Shown here in pieces: positions 1 to 11,485 of a stretch of DNA of 64,000 bases. The stretch spans positions 9,611,728 through 9,675,727 of the forward strand of contig NW_024040928.1 in NCBI RefSeq assembly GCF_014851395.1. Reading direction: 5' to 3'. Position 1 is the stretch's first letter, and each line of letters begins with the position of its first letter. Position numbers and translations under genes: made by a program. The notes beneath the pieces are model-generated. The model was not told where the DNA came from, ran no database searches, and was given only the letters and a program-made list of their open reading frames with translations. This DNA is from Micropterus salmoides (lineage: Eukaryota > Chordata > Actinopteri > Centrarchiformes > Centrarchidae).

Positions 1-199
1 ATAACGACGCATGTACTCTTCTAATACATCCATGTCACTTAAGTGTTAGCCACAACAACTATTGGTCCAGGTCTCCATTAACTAGTTTTCCTCTACTGGT
101 GTTGAAGCTAACAAGTTCCTATGATAAACTGGATGGGATGTGCTGAAGGAGGCAGTTGGGCTAAATTCTGACTTAGAGGTTGGTCAGATTTCATAGCTG

Positions 200-956
200 T
201 ATCACTGATTAGCCATAACATCTGACCACTGACAGGTGAAGTGAATAACATCGATTATCTCCTATCATGGCACCCATCAGTGGGTGACATATATTAGGCA
301 CAAGCATAAGGATTTGAGCTACTTTGACAAGGGCCAAATTGTGATGGCTAGAAGACTGGGTCAGAGCCAGAAAACTACAAAACTACATCTCTTGTTGGGT
401 GTTCCTGGTCTGCAGTGGTCAGCACCTATCAAAAGTAGTCCAAGGACGGAAAAACGGTGAACTAGCGACAGGGTCATGAGCACCAAGCCTAACTGATGCT
501 CATGCGGCGCAGAAGGTGGCCCGTGTGGTCCGATCCAACAGTCGAGCTATTATAGGTCAAATTGCCCTAAAAAGTTGGGTCCTGCCATTCATGTGGATGC
601 TACTTTGATATGTACCACCTACAAATGATTTAACACGGTCTGCAACACCCTTTTAATAGAGATGGGATTCACTGATGGCAGTGGTTTCTTTCAGCAGGAT
701 AATGTACCCTACCACAAAACAAAAAGGTTCAGGAATGGTTTGAGGAACACAACAAGGTGCATTGACTTGGTGTTGACTTGACCTCTAAATTTCCCAGATC
801 CAATCCATGGAGACCCCACCTTGCAACTTACAGGACTTACAAGGATCTGCCCTGGTGCCAGAGGTGTAATGGAGTCCATACCTTGATGGGTCAGGGGTAT
901 TTTGGTGAACTACACAATATTAGGCAGTTGGTCATTATTTATAGCTGATCGGTGTA
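200..956 (+). mobile_element. Decayed Tc1/mariner-like transposon relic
   Basis: The ends form imperfect inverted repeats. The left end at 200-250 reads like the reverse complement of the right end at 915-956, which carries CTGATCGGTGTA, an end widely seen in fish genomes. A transposase-like start (ATGGCTAGAAGACTGGGTCA) lies at 344. Further recognisable blocks include 'ggcagtggtttctttcagcagga' near 677 and 'aggaatggtttgaggaacac' near 731. The copy is about 760 bp, shorter than a full Tc1-type element, and has internal deletions and frame breaks, so no transposase can be made. I assign it to Tc1/mariner from remembered fish repeats. Subfamily and target-site duplication were not determined. 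Confidence 0.7.
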
Positions 957-1539
957 TAGGCCTATACATTTACCTACATGAAATTATTTAAGCAAATGTA
1001 AAATGTAGGCCAACATTGCAGTTGAGAATACAGGGGTGTTACATAACTTCAGCCAGAGACTGGGGTATACCTCTATTTTGGAAACTGAGATCTTATTTAG
1101 AGTGAATTAACCGCAGGGCACAATATCATGAACAGGACTACAACATAATATAAGCCATTACAGTAGTCCTGCAATACAGAGAACTCTTCGGAAACTAGTT
1201 GATTTAACATGAATAACTTAAAATAAAATGCTTTTGAGTAGAATAGCAATAGCATAATATTACAAATCTTCACAAAGTAGTGTTGCAGGGCTATAGCATC
1301 AAATTGCATAAGAGGGAGCGAATCTTCGTGACGGTGTGTCCACCCCCTGTACCTATGTGTCCGCAGGCATCTCATGGCATTAAACACCAACACGCCGCAT
1401 TGACTCCCACCGTAAATCTGTTTAAACGATCACCTGAATGAACTGTGACACTGACTAGATTACTAATTTACCTTCCACGAAATGTCGACATTGTGCACGC
1501 GTCAAATTTCACTCAGATCACTATCTTTTGCAGGTCTAA
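957..1539. other. Intergenic sequence upstream of chgb
   Basis: I see no supported gene here. The 98-codon frame on the minus strand near 1100-1390 has no recognisable domain and an unremarkable composition. The segment lies between the Tc1-like relic and the chgb 5' region and probably contains distal promoter sequence. Confidence 0.5.
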
Positions 1540-1546
1540 TGAGTCA
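1540..1546 (+). promoter_or_regulatory. AP-1/CRE-half-like TGAGTCA upstream of chgb
   Basis: A perfect TGAGTCA lies about 180 bp before the chgb start codon. Mammalian chromogranin/secretogranin promoters are known to use a proximal CRE-type site, so a TGA-TCA core here is plausible. It is a 7-bp match and could be chance. No convincing TATA box was seen between it and the start codon. Confidence 0.25.
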
Positions 1547-1720
1547 TGACATTAACCGAGCCCGAAGCCCTCCTCCCACGCTTCTCCAGCCCACTCCTCT
1601 CTTTATTTGAGGCGCTCCTCAGCTCCGTTCTTCAGAGCACCAGGCGCCTAGTCAGCGCAGCTCTCTCCGGGACTCGGTGCTTGTTCCACATTTTCCTGGA
1701 TATACCTTCATCTCGCCAAG

Positions 1721-4700
1721 ATGAGACTTATTATTGTTGTTGTTGCGGTTGCGGCTTTGTTGACAGGTATGTGAAAGAGAGATGGGTATCTTCTTACAGA
1801 GTGCTGTAAGTTAGTGCGCGCAGTTTAGGACCATGGACAGAGACACCGATGACTCTTTCACTTTAATGCATGCGATCTTTTTCCTCGTGCAGTTTCACAC
1901 TTGACTAAAATTTTAACACAAATATTTATTTTTTTCTAATGCAGAAAATCTAGCGCTTCCAGTGGGAAAAGAAGAACAGAGAGAAGATGTGGTATACTTT
2001 TTTTTAATTGCAATTTGATTATTAATTTTAACAAAGAGACAGCGATGTCCCAAACGCAGCGAAGAGCTCACTTACGTATTTAGTTTATTTTATTTATTGC
2101 AGGTAACACGATGCTTGGTTGAGGTCCTGTCCAAAGCTCTCTCAAAACCGGACTCCCAGCTGGATCAGGAATGTAAAGACATCCTCCAAACAGGTTTGTA
2201 GCAGAAGGTTTTTCGGTGTGCATGGGTCGATAGTAAACAGGCAAATTTAAAGCATTAAGGATATTGTTGATGATCACATCACACTTAATTGTCAGGTCGC
2301 TGAGACATTGATAGATTCAACTAAAAATGACTATTGTGGCAACCAGATGTTGAATACAGTAGAGCTATTAAGATATTTTACAGTTTTCACGCCAATACTC
2401 CACAGACAAGAGCTTAAAAACCAAGAAAACTTATTGAACCTAAATATCAAACAAGTGATTGACCAAATCATCAAATACAAGATGGGATTTGTCCAAATCC
2501 AGTGAGAAATCTATAATAACTAAAAGCTGTACTAAAAGTGGACCTTTACACCTCTTTTGGTCTTTCTTTTGTCCTGTCATAGGGATTAAACACACGCCAC
2601 TGGACAAGAAGAGTGCAGAGGGTGTAGTAACTCACGGAGAGGTTATCAAAGGTCACCCTGAGGAGCCTGAGGCAAAGGGAGCAGATCTGAAAGACATCGA
2701 GGCTCTCCTGAAATCTGTGGAGGAAACAAGAGAAAACCCGGAAGACGAGCGCAGCCAAGAATCCTGGAGTCTGGGTGATGAGAAGGAGAAGAGACACGAG
2801 AACCAAGACGAAGAAGAGCGGGAGAAGAGGAGCAACTGGAGGTCTGGAAGATTCCACCAAAGGAAACACAAACGGGGAGAAGAAGAAGACTACGAGCGCA
2901 GTCAGGAGAGCTGGGGGGTAGCGGAAAAGCGATCAGAAGATGAAGAAGGTGAAGACAGAGAGAAGAGGAGTTGGAGGCCTGGAAGATACCACCAAAGAAA
3001 ACACAAACGAGATGAGGAACCTTTAGGAGAGAGGGAGGAGCCAGAGGAAGATCGCAGCCAAGAGTACTGGGATGTAGACAAAAGGCATGGGAACGAGGAT
3101 GAGAGAAACAAGCGCATATGGAAGCCCACACATCGTTACCACCACAAGAGAAAGCTCCACAAACGTAGCGACGAACCGTCAGAGGACGATGAAGATGACG
3201 AACGCAGCCAGGAATCATGGGGTCTTGACAATGAGAGAGACAAGAGGGACTGGAGGGTCGGCAGGTACCACCAGAGGAGGCACAAACGTGATGAGGAGCT
3301 CTCAGAAGAGGCCAGGGAAGAGCCTGATGAAGAACGCAGCCAAGAATCATGGGGTCTTAATGATGAGAGGGACAAGAGGGACTGGAGGGCTGGCAGGTAC
3401 CACCAGAGGAGACACAAACGTGATGAGGAGCTCTCAGAAGAGGCCAGGGAAGAGCCTGATGAAGAACGCAGCCAAGAATCATGGGGTCTTAATGATGAGA
3501 GGGACAAGAGAGACTGGAGGGCCGGCAGGTACCACCAGAGGAGACACAAACGTGATGAGGAGCTCTCAGAAGAGGCCAGGGAAGAGCCTGATGAAGAACG
3601 CAGCCAAGAATCATGGGGTCTTAATGATGAGAGGGACAAGAGGGACTGGAGGGCCGGCAGGTACCACCAGAGGAGACACAAACGTGATGAGGAGCTCTCA
3701 GAAGAGGCCAGGGAAGAGCCTGATGAAGAACGCAGCCAGGAGGACTGGGGCTTTGACAACGGGCATGGGAATGAGAATGAGAGAAACAAACGCATATGGA
3801 AGCCCACACATCGCTACCACCACAAGATAAAGCTCCACAAACGTGGCAATGAACCATCAGAGGACGACGAAGATGACGAACGCAGCCAGGAATCATGGGG
3901 TCTTGATGATGAGAGAGACAAGAGGGACTGGAGGGCCGGCAGGTACCACCAGAGGAGACACAAACGTGATGAGGAGCTTTCAGAGGAGGAGAGAGAAGTG
4001 CCAGACGAGGAACGCAGCCAGGAGGACTGGGGCTTTGACAAAAGAAATGGAAAAGAGGAGGGAGAAATAGAAAAGAGTGTATGGAAACCATCACATCGAA
4101 ACCACCATGAAAAGAAATATCACAAGCGTGGCGGAGGCTCATCAGAAGAAGAGGAAGAACAGAGGGGTGATTCAGAGGAATATGAGGGGGCGGCAAAGGA
4201 CAGGGACGAAGCATTGAGGTACTTCTAACAACTTCTACTCTTTAATTTAGCAAGTTTGTTCTCTGCACCTTGAGCACAAAACACTGGAGAGTAATGCATG
4301 TCTCCAATCAACAGGGATCTAAATCAAATTTTGCACAGGAAATGAACAAACTCCTTAAGCAATGTGCCTGCATAAAAATGTATGGTAGAACAGCATTGGG
4401 GCTAATTGGGGTTGTTTTTAAGGTACCTGGCAGAGAAGCGCAATCCCTGGATTTTCAGAGGCTTCTACCATCCTGCATGGTATAAAAGGGATTCAGATGA
4501 GCACGCTGCAACCTCAAACAAGGTAGGCATTGTGTGTGTATATGAAAGGGAAATAGTTGTTAATTGTTTGTAGCTTTGAATGAGAGACTTCAAGATTCAA
4601 CCCAAACATGTGGATTGAGGAAATCTGATCTATATATATATATATATATATAATTTTTTAAAAATTGTTATTTTTATACATTTTCTTAGCCTTTGAGCAC

Positions 4701-6097
4701 ATGTGTATGTAATATTACATAGTACTGACCCCATTTTGTAATTAACAAACTCAGTGTTTTGTATTTGTTTGTCATCCATATTGATTTCATCATCAATAAC
4801 CAGTAGTTTTGATTAGCAGATCATTATTTTGGCCTACATTGTAGTTTAGACATCTGGTTTTGCCTTTAATGTGTTCAGATGGATGAACTAGCCAAGATGC
4901 TGAGCTATAAGATAAACCAGCTGGCCAAGCACTCTAATCATGAGGAGGCGAAGAGAAGCGTGCACCAGAGAGCACTTACCCCACAGGAGGTAAAAACGGC
5001 TTTCACCAACTGCAAAAATGACCTTTATGACTGATGTGACATGTTCACTTTGTTAAACCTCCAACAAGACCACTGAAGTCTAGCAAACACATTACATTAT
5101 CTGCAGTACATACTGTAAGTTACTGTGCAACACAGAAAGAGTCAGGAATTGGGCAAAAAAGGACTATATAAAAATACATGCAAATCTTCAAAAATTGTAG
5201 AATCTATAAGTATCTATGTTTCATTTTTTTTAAATAGTCTGTGATGTAAAAACTCTAAACACTGCGTCATAAAACATTTCCCCCCATACATTTAAGCTGA
5301 CCCCAGTAAAGCCGTGAAGCACATCAAGTACCTCCACCACACTGTTTCACTCGGGGAAAAAGCAGCCTGGCTCATTATGGAAATCTCCTTGTCTACATGG
5401 AGATGTCAGGATTTAGCCTTCAGAACCACAGAGCATCAGTGAATATGCCTCTGTTTGAATGCATATTAATAACGGTCTCTCAAGAGCATGTCCCAAATAC
5501 GACTAGTAAGTCAACTATATTCACAGGCAGTTACTCGTTCCTCAGCTCTGGCATGCTTAGACTGATTTTAAAAAAATCTTTTTATCAAATCAGTAGTTCT
5601 TCACAGGATCCCTTTTCAGTGCTTGCTCTCTGAGCTTGTTTGTCCCAGTTTTCTATTTGCACTTTCCACACCAGCTTTTTATGACCACTGCAGTAATCGC
5701 ACAAGAACATCATGATTAAAGCCCCCCAGAGCAATCAATGGCATAATATGGTCATTGAAAAGAGAGCAATGGCTCCCAATCTTGTCACATACCTTGAAGC
5801 AAAAAAACAAATCAGAGAGGAGGCGGCGTAGTGACTTTTTTCCCCCCACAATTCTAGAGCACCTTAACTCAAGGAATTATACTGACACGTTTAACCTAAA
5901 CCAACCCAATCATTTTATCCTAATTTCTATTCCATACATTGTCAAAAAAGAACTGTTCCGATGTCATAACTAATGGTATTTGGTTGCTGATGCATATATA
6001 TTCCATGTTTTTCCAGGAGAAAGAGCTGGAAAACCTCGCAGCGATGGACACTGAGTTGCAGAAAATTGCCGCCAATTTGCATGACAACAGTGCATAA
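1721..6097 (+). CDS. chgb: Secretogranin-1 / chromogranin B, 7 coding exons, 703 aa
   Basis: This is an acidic granin of neuroendocrine dense-core secretory granules, a prohormone cut at dibasic sites and involved in granule formation. Coding exons: 1721-1766, 1945-1991, 2103-2193, 2583-4218, 4423-4522, 4879-4989, 6017-6097. All introns are GT-AG and the phases close to 2112 nt. Residues 1-19 are a hydrophobic signal peptide, with cleavage probably before LPVGKEE. Exon 3 encodes the conserved disulfide loop, C35 to C55, in VTRCLVEVLSKALSK. Exon 4 (residues 62-607) is very acidic and full of KR/RR sites, with ten SQE-W modules. Exon 5 encodes KRNPWIFRGFYHPAWYKR, a dibasic-flanked segment resembling the mammalian NPYYDPLQW region. 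The C-terminus ELENLAAMDTELQKIA is nearly identical to mammalian CHGB. The large repeat exon and both conserved ends exclude chromogranin A or secretogranin II. The end of exon 4 was set by the phase match to exon 5, although the frame reads on for three more codons. Confidence 0.95.
2749..4190 (+). repeat. chgb: Ten-module coding repeat array inside chgb exon 4
   Basis: Ten successive modules each begin RSQE[S/Y/D]W and contain dibasic sites. Two classes alternate. The short class is 44 codons (132 bp) with DWRAGRYHQRRHKRDEELSE. The long class is 50 codons (150 bp) with KRIWKPTHRYHHK and LHKR. The motif 'atggggtctt' recurs at 3217, 3349, 3481, 3613 and 3895. The first four are spaced exactly 132 bp apart, and the last gap is 132+150. 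The middle copies are almost identical at the nucleotide level, including synonymous positions. This indicates recent tandem duplication or gene conversion. Confidence 0.92.
4631..4652. repeat. (TA)11 microsatellite in chgb intron 5
   Basis: Eleven uninterrupted TA dinucleotides lie between chgb coding exons 5 and 6. No function is implied. Confidence 0.9.
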
Positions 6098-6425
6098 GCC
6101 AGGGTGGACAGAATTTCATTTAGTGTATAAAAGCTGCTGTCTTACTGTATGTCTGAAATGTAGTGTGGTTACAGTTTGAAAAAAAAGAAAAGAAAAAAAA
6201 GCCTTGCCAAAAAACATTTTCTCAAACTTGTTTATCATGGTATTTGTGATATTTTGATGTTATCAAATTAATCCGCATGGGAATGGTTTTGATGTTTATA
6301 TACAGTATGTATATTAAGAGAAACTATAAAAATAATATATATCTGAGACCATGTATTCAAATAATTGTGTTCTGAAGAATTTGTTGAGTTTGCAGTCAAT
6401 AAAAAAGTATTATTCTGGGACCAAA
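6098..6425 (+). other. chgb: chgb 3'UTR with AATAAA signal
   Basis: The region after the stop is A/T-rich, and a canonical AATAAA lies at 6399-6404, about 300 nt downstream of the stop codon. It is the obvious polyadenylation signal. Cleavage is expected at roughly 6415-6425. Confidence 0.7.
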
Positions 6426-6490
6426 AAAAAAATCTCTAATTATGTTTTGATGAAAAACAGGTTCACACATCAGGCTCTTTAGTACTGCTT

Positions 6491-6496
6491 TTTAAT
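6491..6496 (-). terminator. trmt6: Candidate trmt6 poly(A) signal (ATTAAA)
   Basis: The plus strand reads TTTAAT, giving ATTAAA on the trmt6 strand about 430 nt after its stop codon. I saw no AATAAA on that strand between the two genes. If this is used, the convergent chgb and trmt6 transcripts end less than 100 bp apart. Confidence 0.35.
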
Positions 6497-6928
6497 TCTG
6501 TGCAGATACAGATGTAACCCATAGTGAAGCTGTATTAGCATTGGATCAAATAACAAATGGCACTATCTGCAGGGATAACAAAATATTAAAAACAAGTTAT
6601 AACCTAGAAGCTGGAGAAAATAACCTGGAAAAATTATACTGTTTGTACACCTTGAGGCATAAGACACAAACCTGTCACTTACTCTCACATACACCAAGCT
6701 CATACACCCTAAACTGACTTACAGTTTACTCCTCAGCATTACACCTACATCTGCGCTGATCTGAATACACCAGACAGGAGATAGTGTTCTGATGAATGCA
6801 AACCAGACACTCCATCTCCCTTATTCCGGATGTGTCAAATCGATTCAGAAGAGAAGTCAATGCTGGAGGAAAATCTCTATAAGCCATGTGTAATGTGCCC
6901 TTAAAAGATTTGATTCTTTTGTATTTGT

Positions 6929-9900
6929 TTATCCTTCAGTGTCTGTCACTTTCAGTCTCTTTGGTGCTGGTTCCTCAGCTTGCTGAGCGCCTGCAGGTTT
7001 CGAGCGGTCCGTGGCAACCGTTGTTCCGGAGAGGAGGTAGCCCCCGCCCCCGCTCATCAGTAGCACAGGATGTGTCCTGTTAGGCAGCACCTTGGGACAC
7101 GATGCAGAAATACAGTCAGGACACATTAATTCTACACGAAGGGCTGGGGGATCTCTATTGAATATGCAAAAACATCGTTTTCACACAGTTGCTGGACAGT
7201 ACACAATTCTGACTAGAAAAAAAACAAATAAATTAAAAAAAGAGGGGGCAGTGAGAGCAAATGATGGGAGTCTCTGTAATAAAGGATTATAGGCACTGAC
7301 CAGTATCTCATTGTAAATAATTAATGCGGCCCAATGTAGCATCTGCAACACAGTCAAACCAATACAAAGTGGAAAGAAATTAATTTCTTTCCCTCGCAGT
7401 AAATGAAAGACTTAGTTTGGGCTGAAACAATTAGTGGATTGGCAGAAAGATTTATCAGCAATAATTCTGATAATCGATTTAATGGTTTAAGCCAAAAATG
7501 TCATGACATTGGCTGGTTCCAGCTTCTAAACTGAGAATTTTATATCATCACAAATTAATATTTATGGTCAAACAGTTGATGTTGGTCTGACACAGTTACA
7601 AATTTACAATTTTCTGTCGTCTTGTCTTGTTTGTCGAGTTTGGTGATTATTCTGGGTGAGTTCATTACATTACAGCCATGTGATCTTTAACTATATAAGT
7701 CAAACAAAAAACATGAATCACCAATTTATCAGCTTCAGAGTTTAAATTGTACCTGGTAATGTCTGAGCCAGGTGTCTGTGAGCCTGAGGTTGACCGTACC
7801 GCCTTGTTCCTTGAGTTTTGTGTAGCATTCGATAAGAGTCTGCAGAGATTGAGGGCGAAGAGACGGAAAAGGAGCATAAAGGCAAGGACTGCAGAGTCCA
7901 CAAGTCGACACACACACAGTGATCTTTTTAGCAACATAAGCACAACAGAGGTAATAAATGCTGGGACGTGATAGGCATTGTAACTCCTTGGCGGTGACAG
8001 GGATGTCCGCTGCAGTAATGTAATAAGCACGTTCCTGCTGGAACTCGGAGCAATTAAAACCTGCGTGCAGTGGCAGCTAATGAGAGAGCTTTCTAAGATA
8101 ACTAATGATCCTCAATCAGTGCGGGAAATCAACCGAGTTAGCACTAGTGATGATGATCTTACCTCTTTGTATTGGGAGTACACCACAAAAGGCCTGGAGG
8201 GGGAGAGGAATTTCAGCAGGCCCATCAGGACTGGACATGAGTGAAACCGACTGGCTATAACCAACCTGCATGTGGGAAACAAAGAGATGATCAAGCAAAC
8301 TTGTCCAAACATGAAATACACTGGCACCAGCACACTTTGTTACTGGAAATGTGTAGGTAGGCAATATCAGAATACAGCTGATCAGCACCGTATGAACGGG
8401 ATTTAGTACCTATTCATTTCATACTTTATGTAGCTGGATGTCAGTGAAAAGAGGCAGATTTAGGGCAGTCTAGAAAATTGTGCTCCGAGGTATTGTTCCA
8501 TGATATAGCTGCTATGATGTAGAGAAGACTCAGAGGAAAGACAATAGCCTAACCAGATCAATACTTCCCCTCACAACACTACATCCATCAATCATAAAAA
8601 AGCTATGAAGCAAGTTCTTCATTTTATAGGACAGGAAACTGCGAAGCAATCACTTGTTCACCTTGTAAGGTCAACGTGTGCTAATCATTGTGTGTGTGCT
8701 CAGAGAAAGGCAAAGGATTTATGACTTTTACTGACAACTGGTTTGGTGGTCATCCCCCAAGGAAATTTTTATGTTTTCTGTGACGGTACGCTTCGACTGC
8801 CATACAAATGAGCCTGGCTCTTTCGCGTCACGGTCAATGTTGCATGTGTGGTTCTCTGTAGACCCGGGTTCAAATCCGGATAGGGTGACTGCCCTCGCCC
8901 TTCGCTACATTTTCCAATAAAGAAATATGCAATTCGACATATTTTGGAATTATCATCACTACATCTGTGGAAAATCTAGAGCAGATTTTGAATAAACTAC
9001 ACTCCAAAAGCTAAACTTGCTAAAGAAGTCTACTGGGTAGGAATTAACCATTAGATCTGGGAAAAATTCATTTGGTTTGGTTTGATGCTATACACAATGA
9101 TTTTACATTCATGGCGTGGCACCAAGCAGTTCTGAGCCCTCAACACCTTATAATGGCAGGAAAACACTTAATATGACGTCAGAATCATTACAGATTGGAT
9201 TATTCATGTTTGCCTTTTGTGTCTCAATTTACTGCTTTATACATTAGTAGAAATTAACATCCCATCCCTAATTTGTTTTACTAACCTCAGCTCCCAATGG
9301 TCATCCCCGTCCTTATTTTAAATGTAATTTAAGATAAGAGCTGTAACCTGGCAACTTAATGTTAATCTTTTCCTCCACTAACTTCCATCATCACTGTCTG
9401 CCGCTCTCTCTCTCTCTCTCACATTCACTCGTCCTTTGAAGAATGAGGAGAGGGAGACAGCCATATGTTCAATGTTACCGTCAGTGTTGGGCTTTTTTAA
9501 TTACTTTTCCCAGTTACTAGTAGTGTAATGGATTACTTTTCTAAAACAGTAATCTTATTAAAGTTACTAATCCAAGTAACGCTGCGTTTCTGTGTTACTG
9601 AACGCACCACCCTTGATGTGAATGCGCAACTGCAACATGTGCAGACAAACAGTAGTTCAAAAGTCGGGATTTACTGGCTTTATTTTTTTATCTCAACTGG
9701 TGGCGTTAATAAACGTTATGTTTTGTAAAAACCATACTGTTGCTGCTGTTATAAAAATGATATTCGTTAAAAAGTTGGGAGAGACTGCTTTGTTTGGGGG
9801 TGAGTGGTAGTTAAAGTAACAAAAAAAAAATAAAAAAAAATAAAAACATTCTAAAGCACTGCGGGAGCATTTCAATGAGCATTAGAGGTAGCGTTACATG

Positions 9901-11450
9901 GACGTTAGACAATTAAGACCTGTTTAAAATTATTTAAAACCAAAAATACAATACTTCAGCGAATGTAAGACTTTTTAAGGCCTAAAATTTGGATTTTGAA
10001 AACTTTTTTAGACCCCGCGGAAAGCCTGTACTTGGCGCCATCAAGAACTGATGAAGCAGAGGTGCAAGTGGATGATGATGAAAAGAGCAGAGCAGCACAG
10101 AAAAACAAAAGTATGAAAGCAGAAACTAAATCTGACACAAACCCATCTGCATTCCTGCCTTCCAGCAGGGCAGCAGCAGCTGCCAGCTTCTTCCGTTTCT
10201 CCTCCAGCTTCACCTTTTTTTCCTGAGCCTTAAAAAAAATACATGAAGTCAAGACATTGACACTCTCTTTCAGATCTTTCCAGATTTTGACATTTCTTTT
10301 TTGAACATGCAGGCTTGTTCCTGTTACTTAAAAATATAAAGGCACGACAGTAATATTTTAAGTAGGGTTAGTAAATAGTGGGCATACTTTTGCTTCTTTG
10401 CGTTTCTCCATCTCTTCTTTCTCCTGGTCATGGCCACCATCAGCGCCACTGCTCGTATCCATGCTCTGTTCCTCTGGACCGCCCTGCTGTTCTGCCTTAG
10501 GCTGGTTTTGCTTCTCCTCTGCAGCCAGGTTGGACTGCCTTAAATCTGTAATGTTGAAGGAGATAATGTATCGGAGGAATGTCTCAGAATACATGTGTGC
10601 CATGATAAATTACTCGTTTTTGTAATTCTGATTATATATGCAAGTGATTGTTTTATTTTAAATTTTTACTGACGATTGTTAGTCTATGTATAGTTTATAA
10701 AAAGGTTAAAAAATAACAAAAAAATGATGCACCAATTGATCAGCAGATGACTGGTTTTCAGTTTCAGTTCAGTAAAGTAAGGAAGAGAGGAACAGCAAGA
10801 GACAGGTGTAGGTGGGTGCATGTGTGTCTGAAGGGTAAAGCAAGAGGAGGACATTAAAGTAGTTTGTATGTAAACCAGGCTTGGGTCGGTTTTAAGGTAT
10901 ACTGCGGTATGAAAAAGTAAACGATTGAAAACAAAATAATTTCATTATAACGTTGCTTCAGTATCTGCTGTTTTTTAATGTCTGTCAAAAATGGCAAGTG
11001 CAGGAATCCTGCAGGTTGTGTATAGCGTAGAGAGTGACACAACCCCTCTGCTCCACAGCACTCTTGTGTGTAGGAAGGCCGCAGGAGGGGAATCCCTGAA
11101 CATTTTACTCTGTCAAAGAAGACTCCTTATTCTGCTCTGGACCTGCTCAGTTCAGCCTCTCAGTCTGGACTCTTGGGTAGGTAGGCTACTGTTCCAATCT
11201 GCTCTGCACAGCAGCCACCAACCCGGTTCGGCACGCACCTAATCTTTTGCTTTTCCCCGGCTCAATCTCCAATCCCTTCAACCCAGCAGTAAATATGCCT
11301 CTTTTATCTAACTCCTCATTCTCTTAGTCCTGCACTAGGGTCTACTAGCCTACACATAAAGTTAAAAACAAAGTGTTGGTAATGATAACTTGCTGTTTCA
11401 GTTAGCTTACGCAGTGAGAATTAAAAAAAACAGAGTGCGCTCTCTCTTTT

Positions 11451-11485
<35 letters not shown>

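Noticed and set aside
1546..1809. 87-codon frame overlapping the chgb first exon
   Set aside because: It reads a different frame through the chgb 5'UTR, signal-peptide exon and donor site. The MRLIIVVVAVAALLT frame splices correctly into chgb.
3136..3807. Long minus-strand and alternate-frame open stretches across the chgb exon 4 repeats
   Set aside because: They are shadows of the repetitive, stop-poor purine-rich coding strand. The plus frame matches CHGB at both ends of the gene and carries splice sites.
8846..8890. tRNA gene
   Set aside because: Only the T-arm/B-box part fits. No acceptor stem pairing or anticodon arm could be built.
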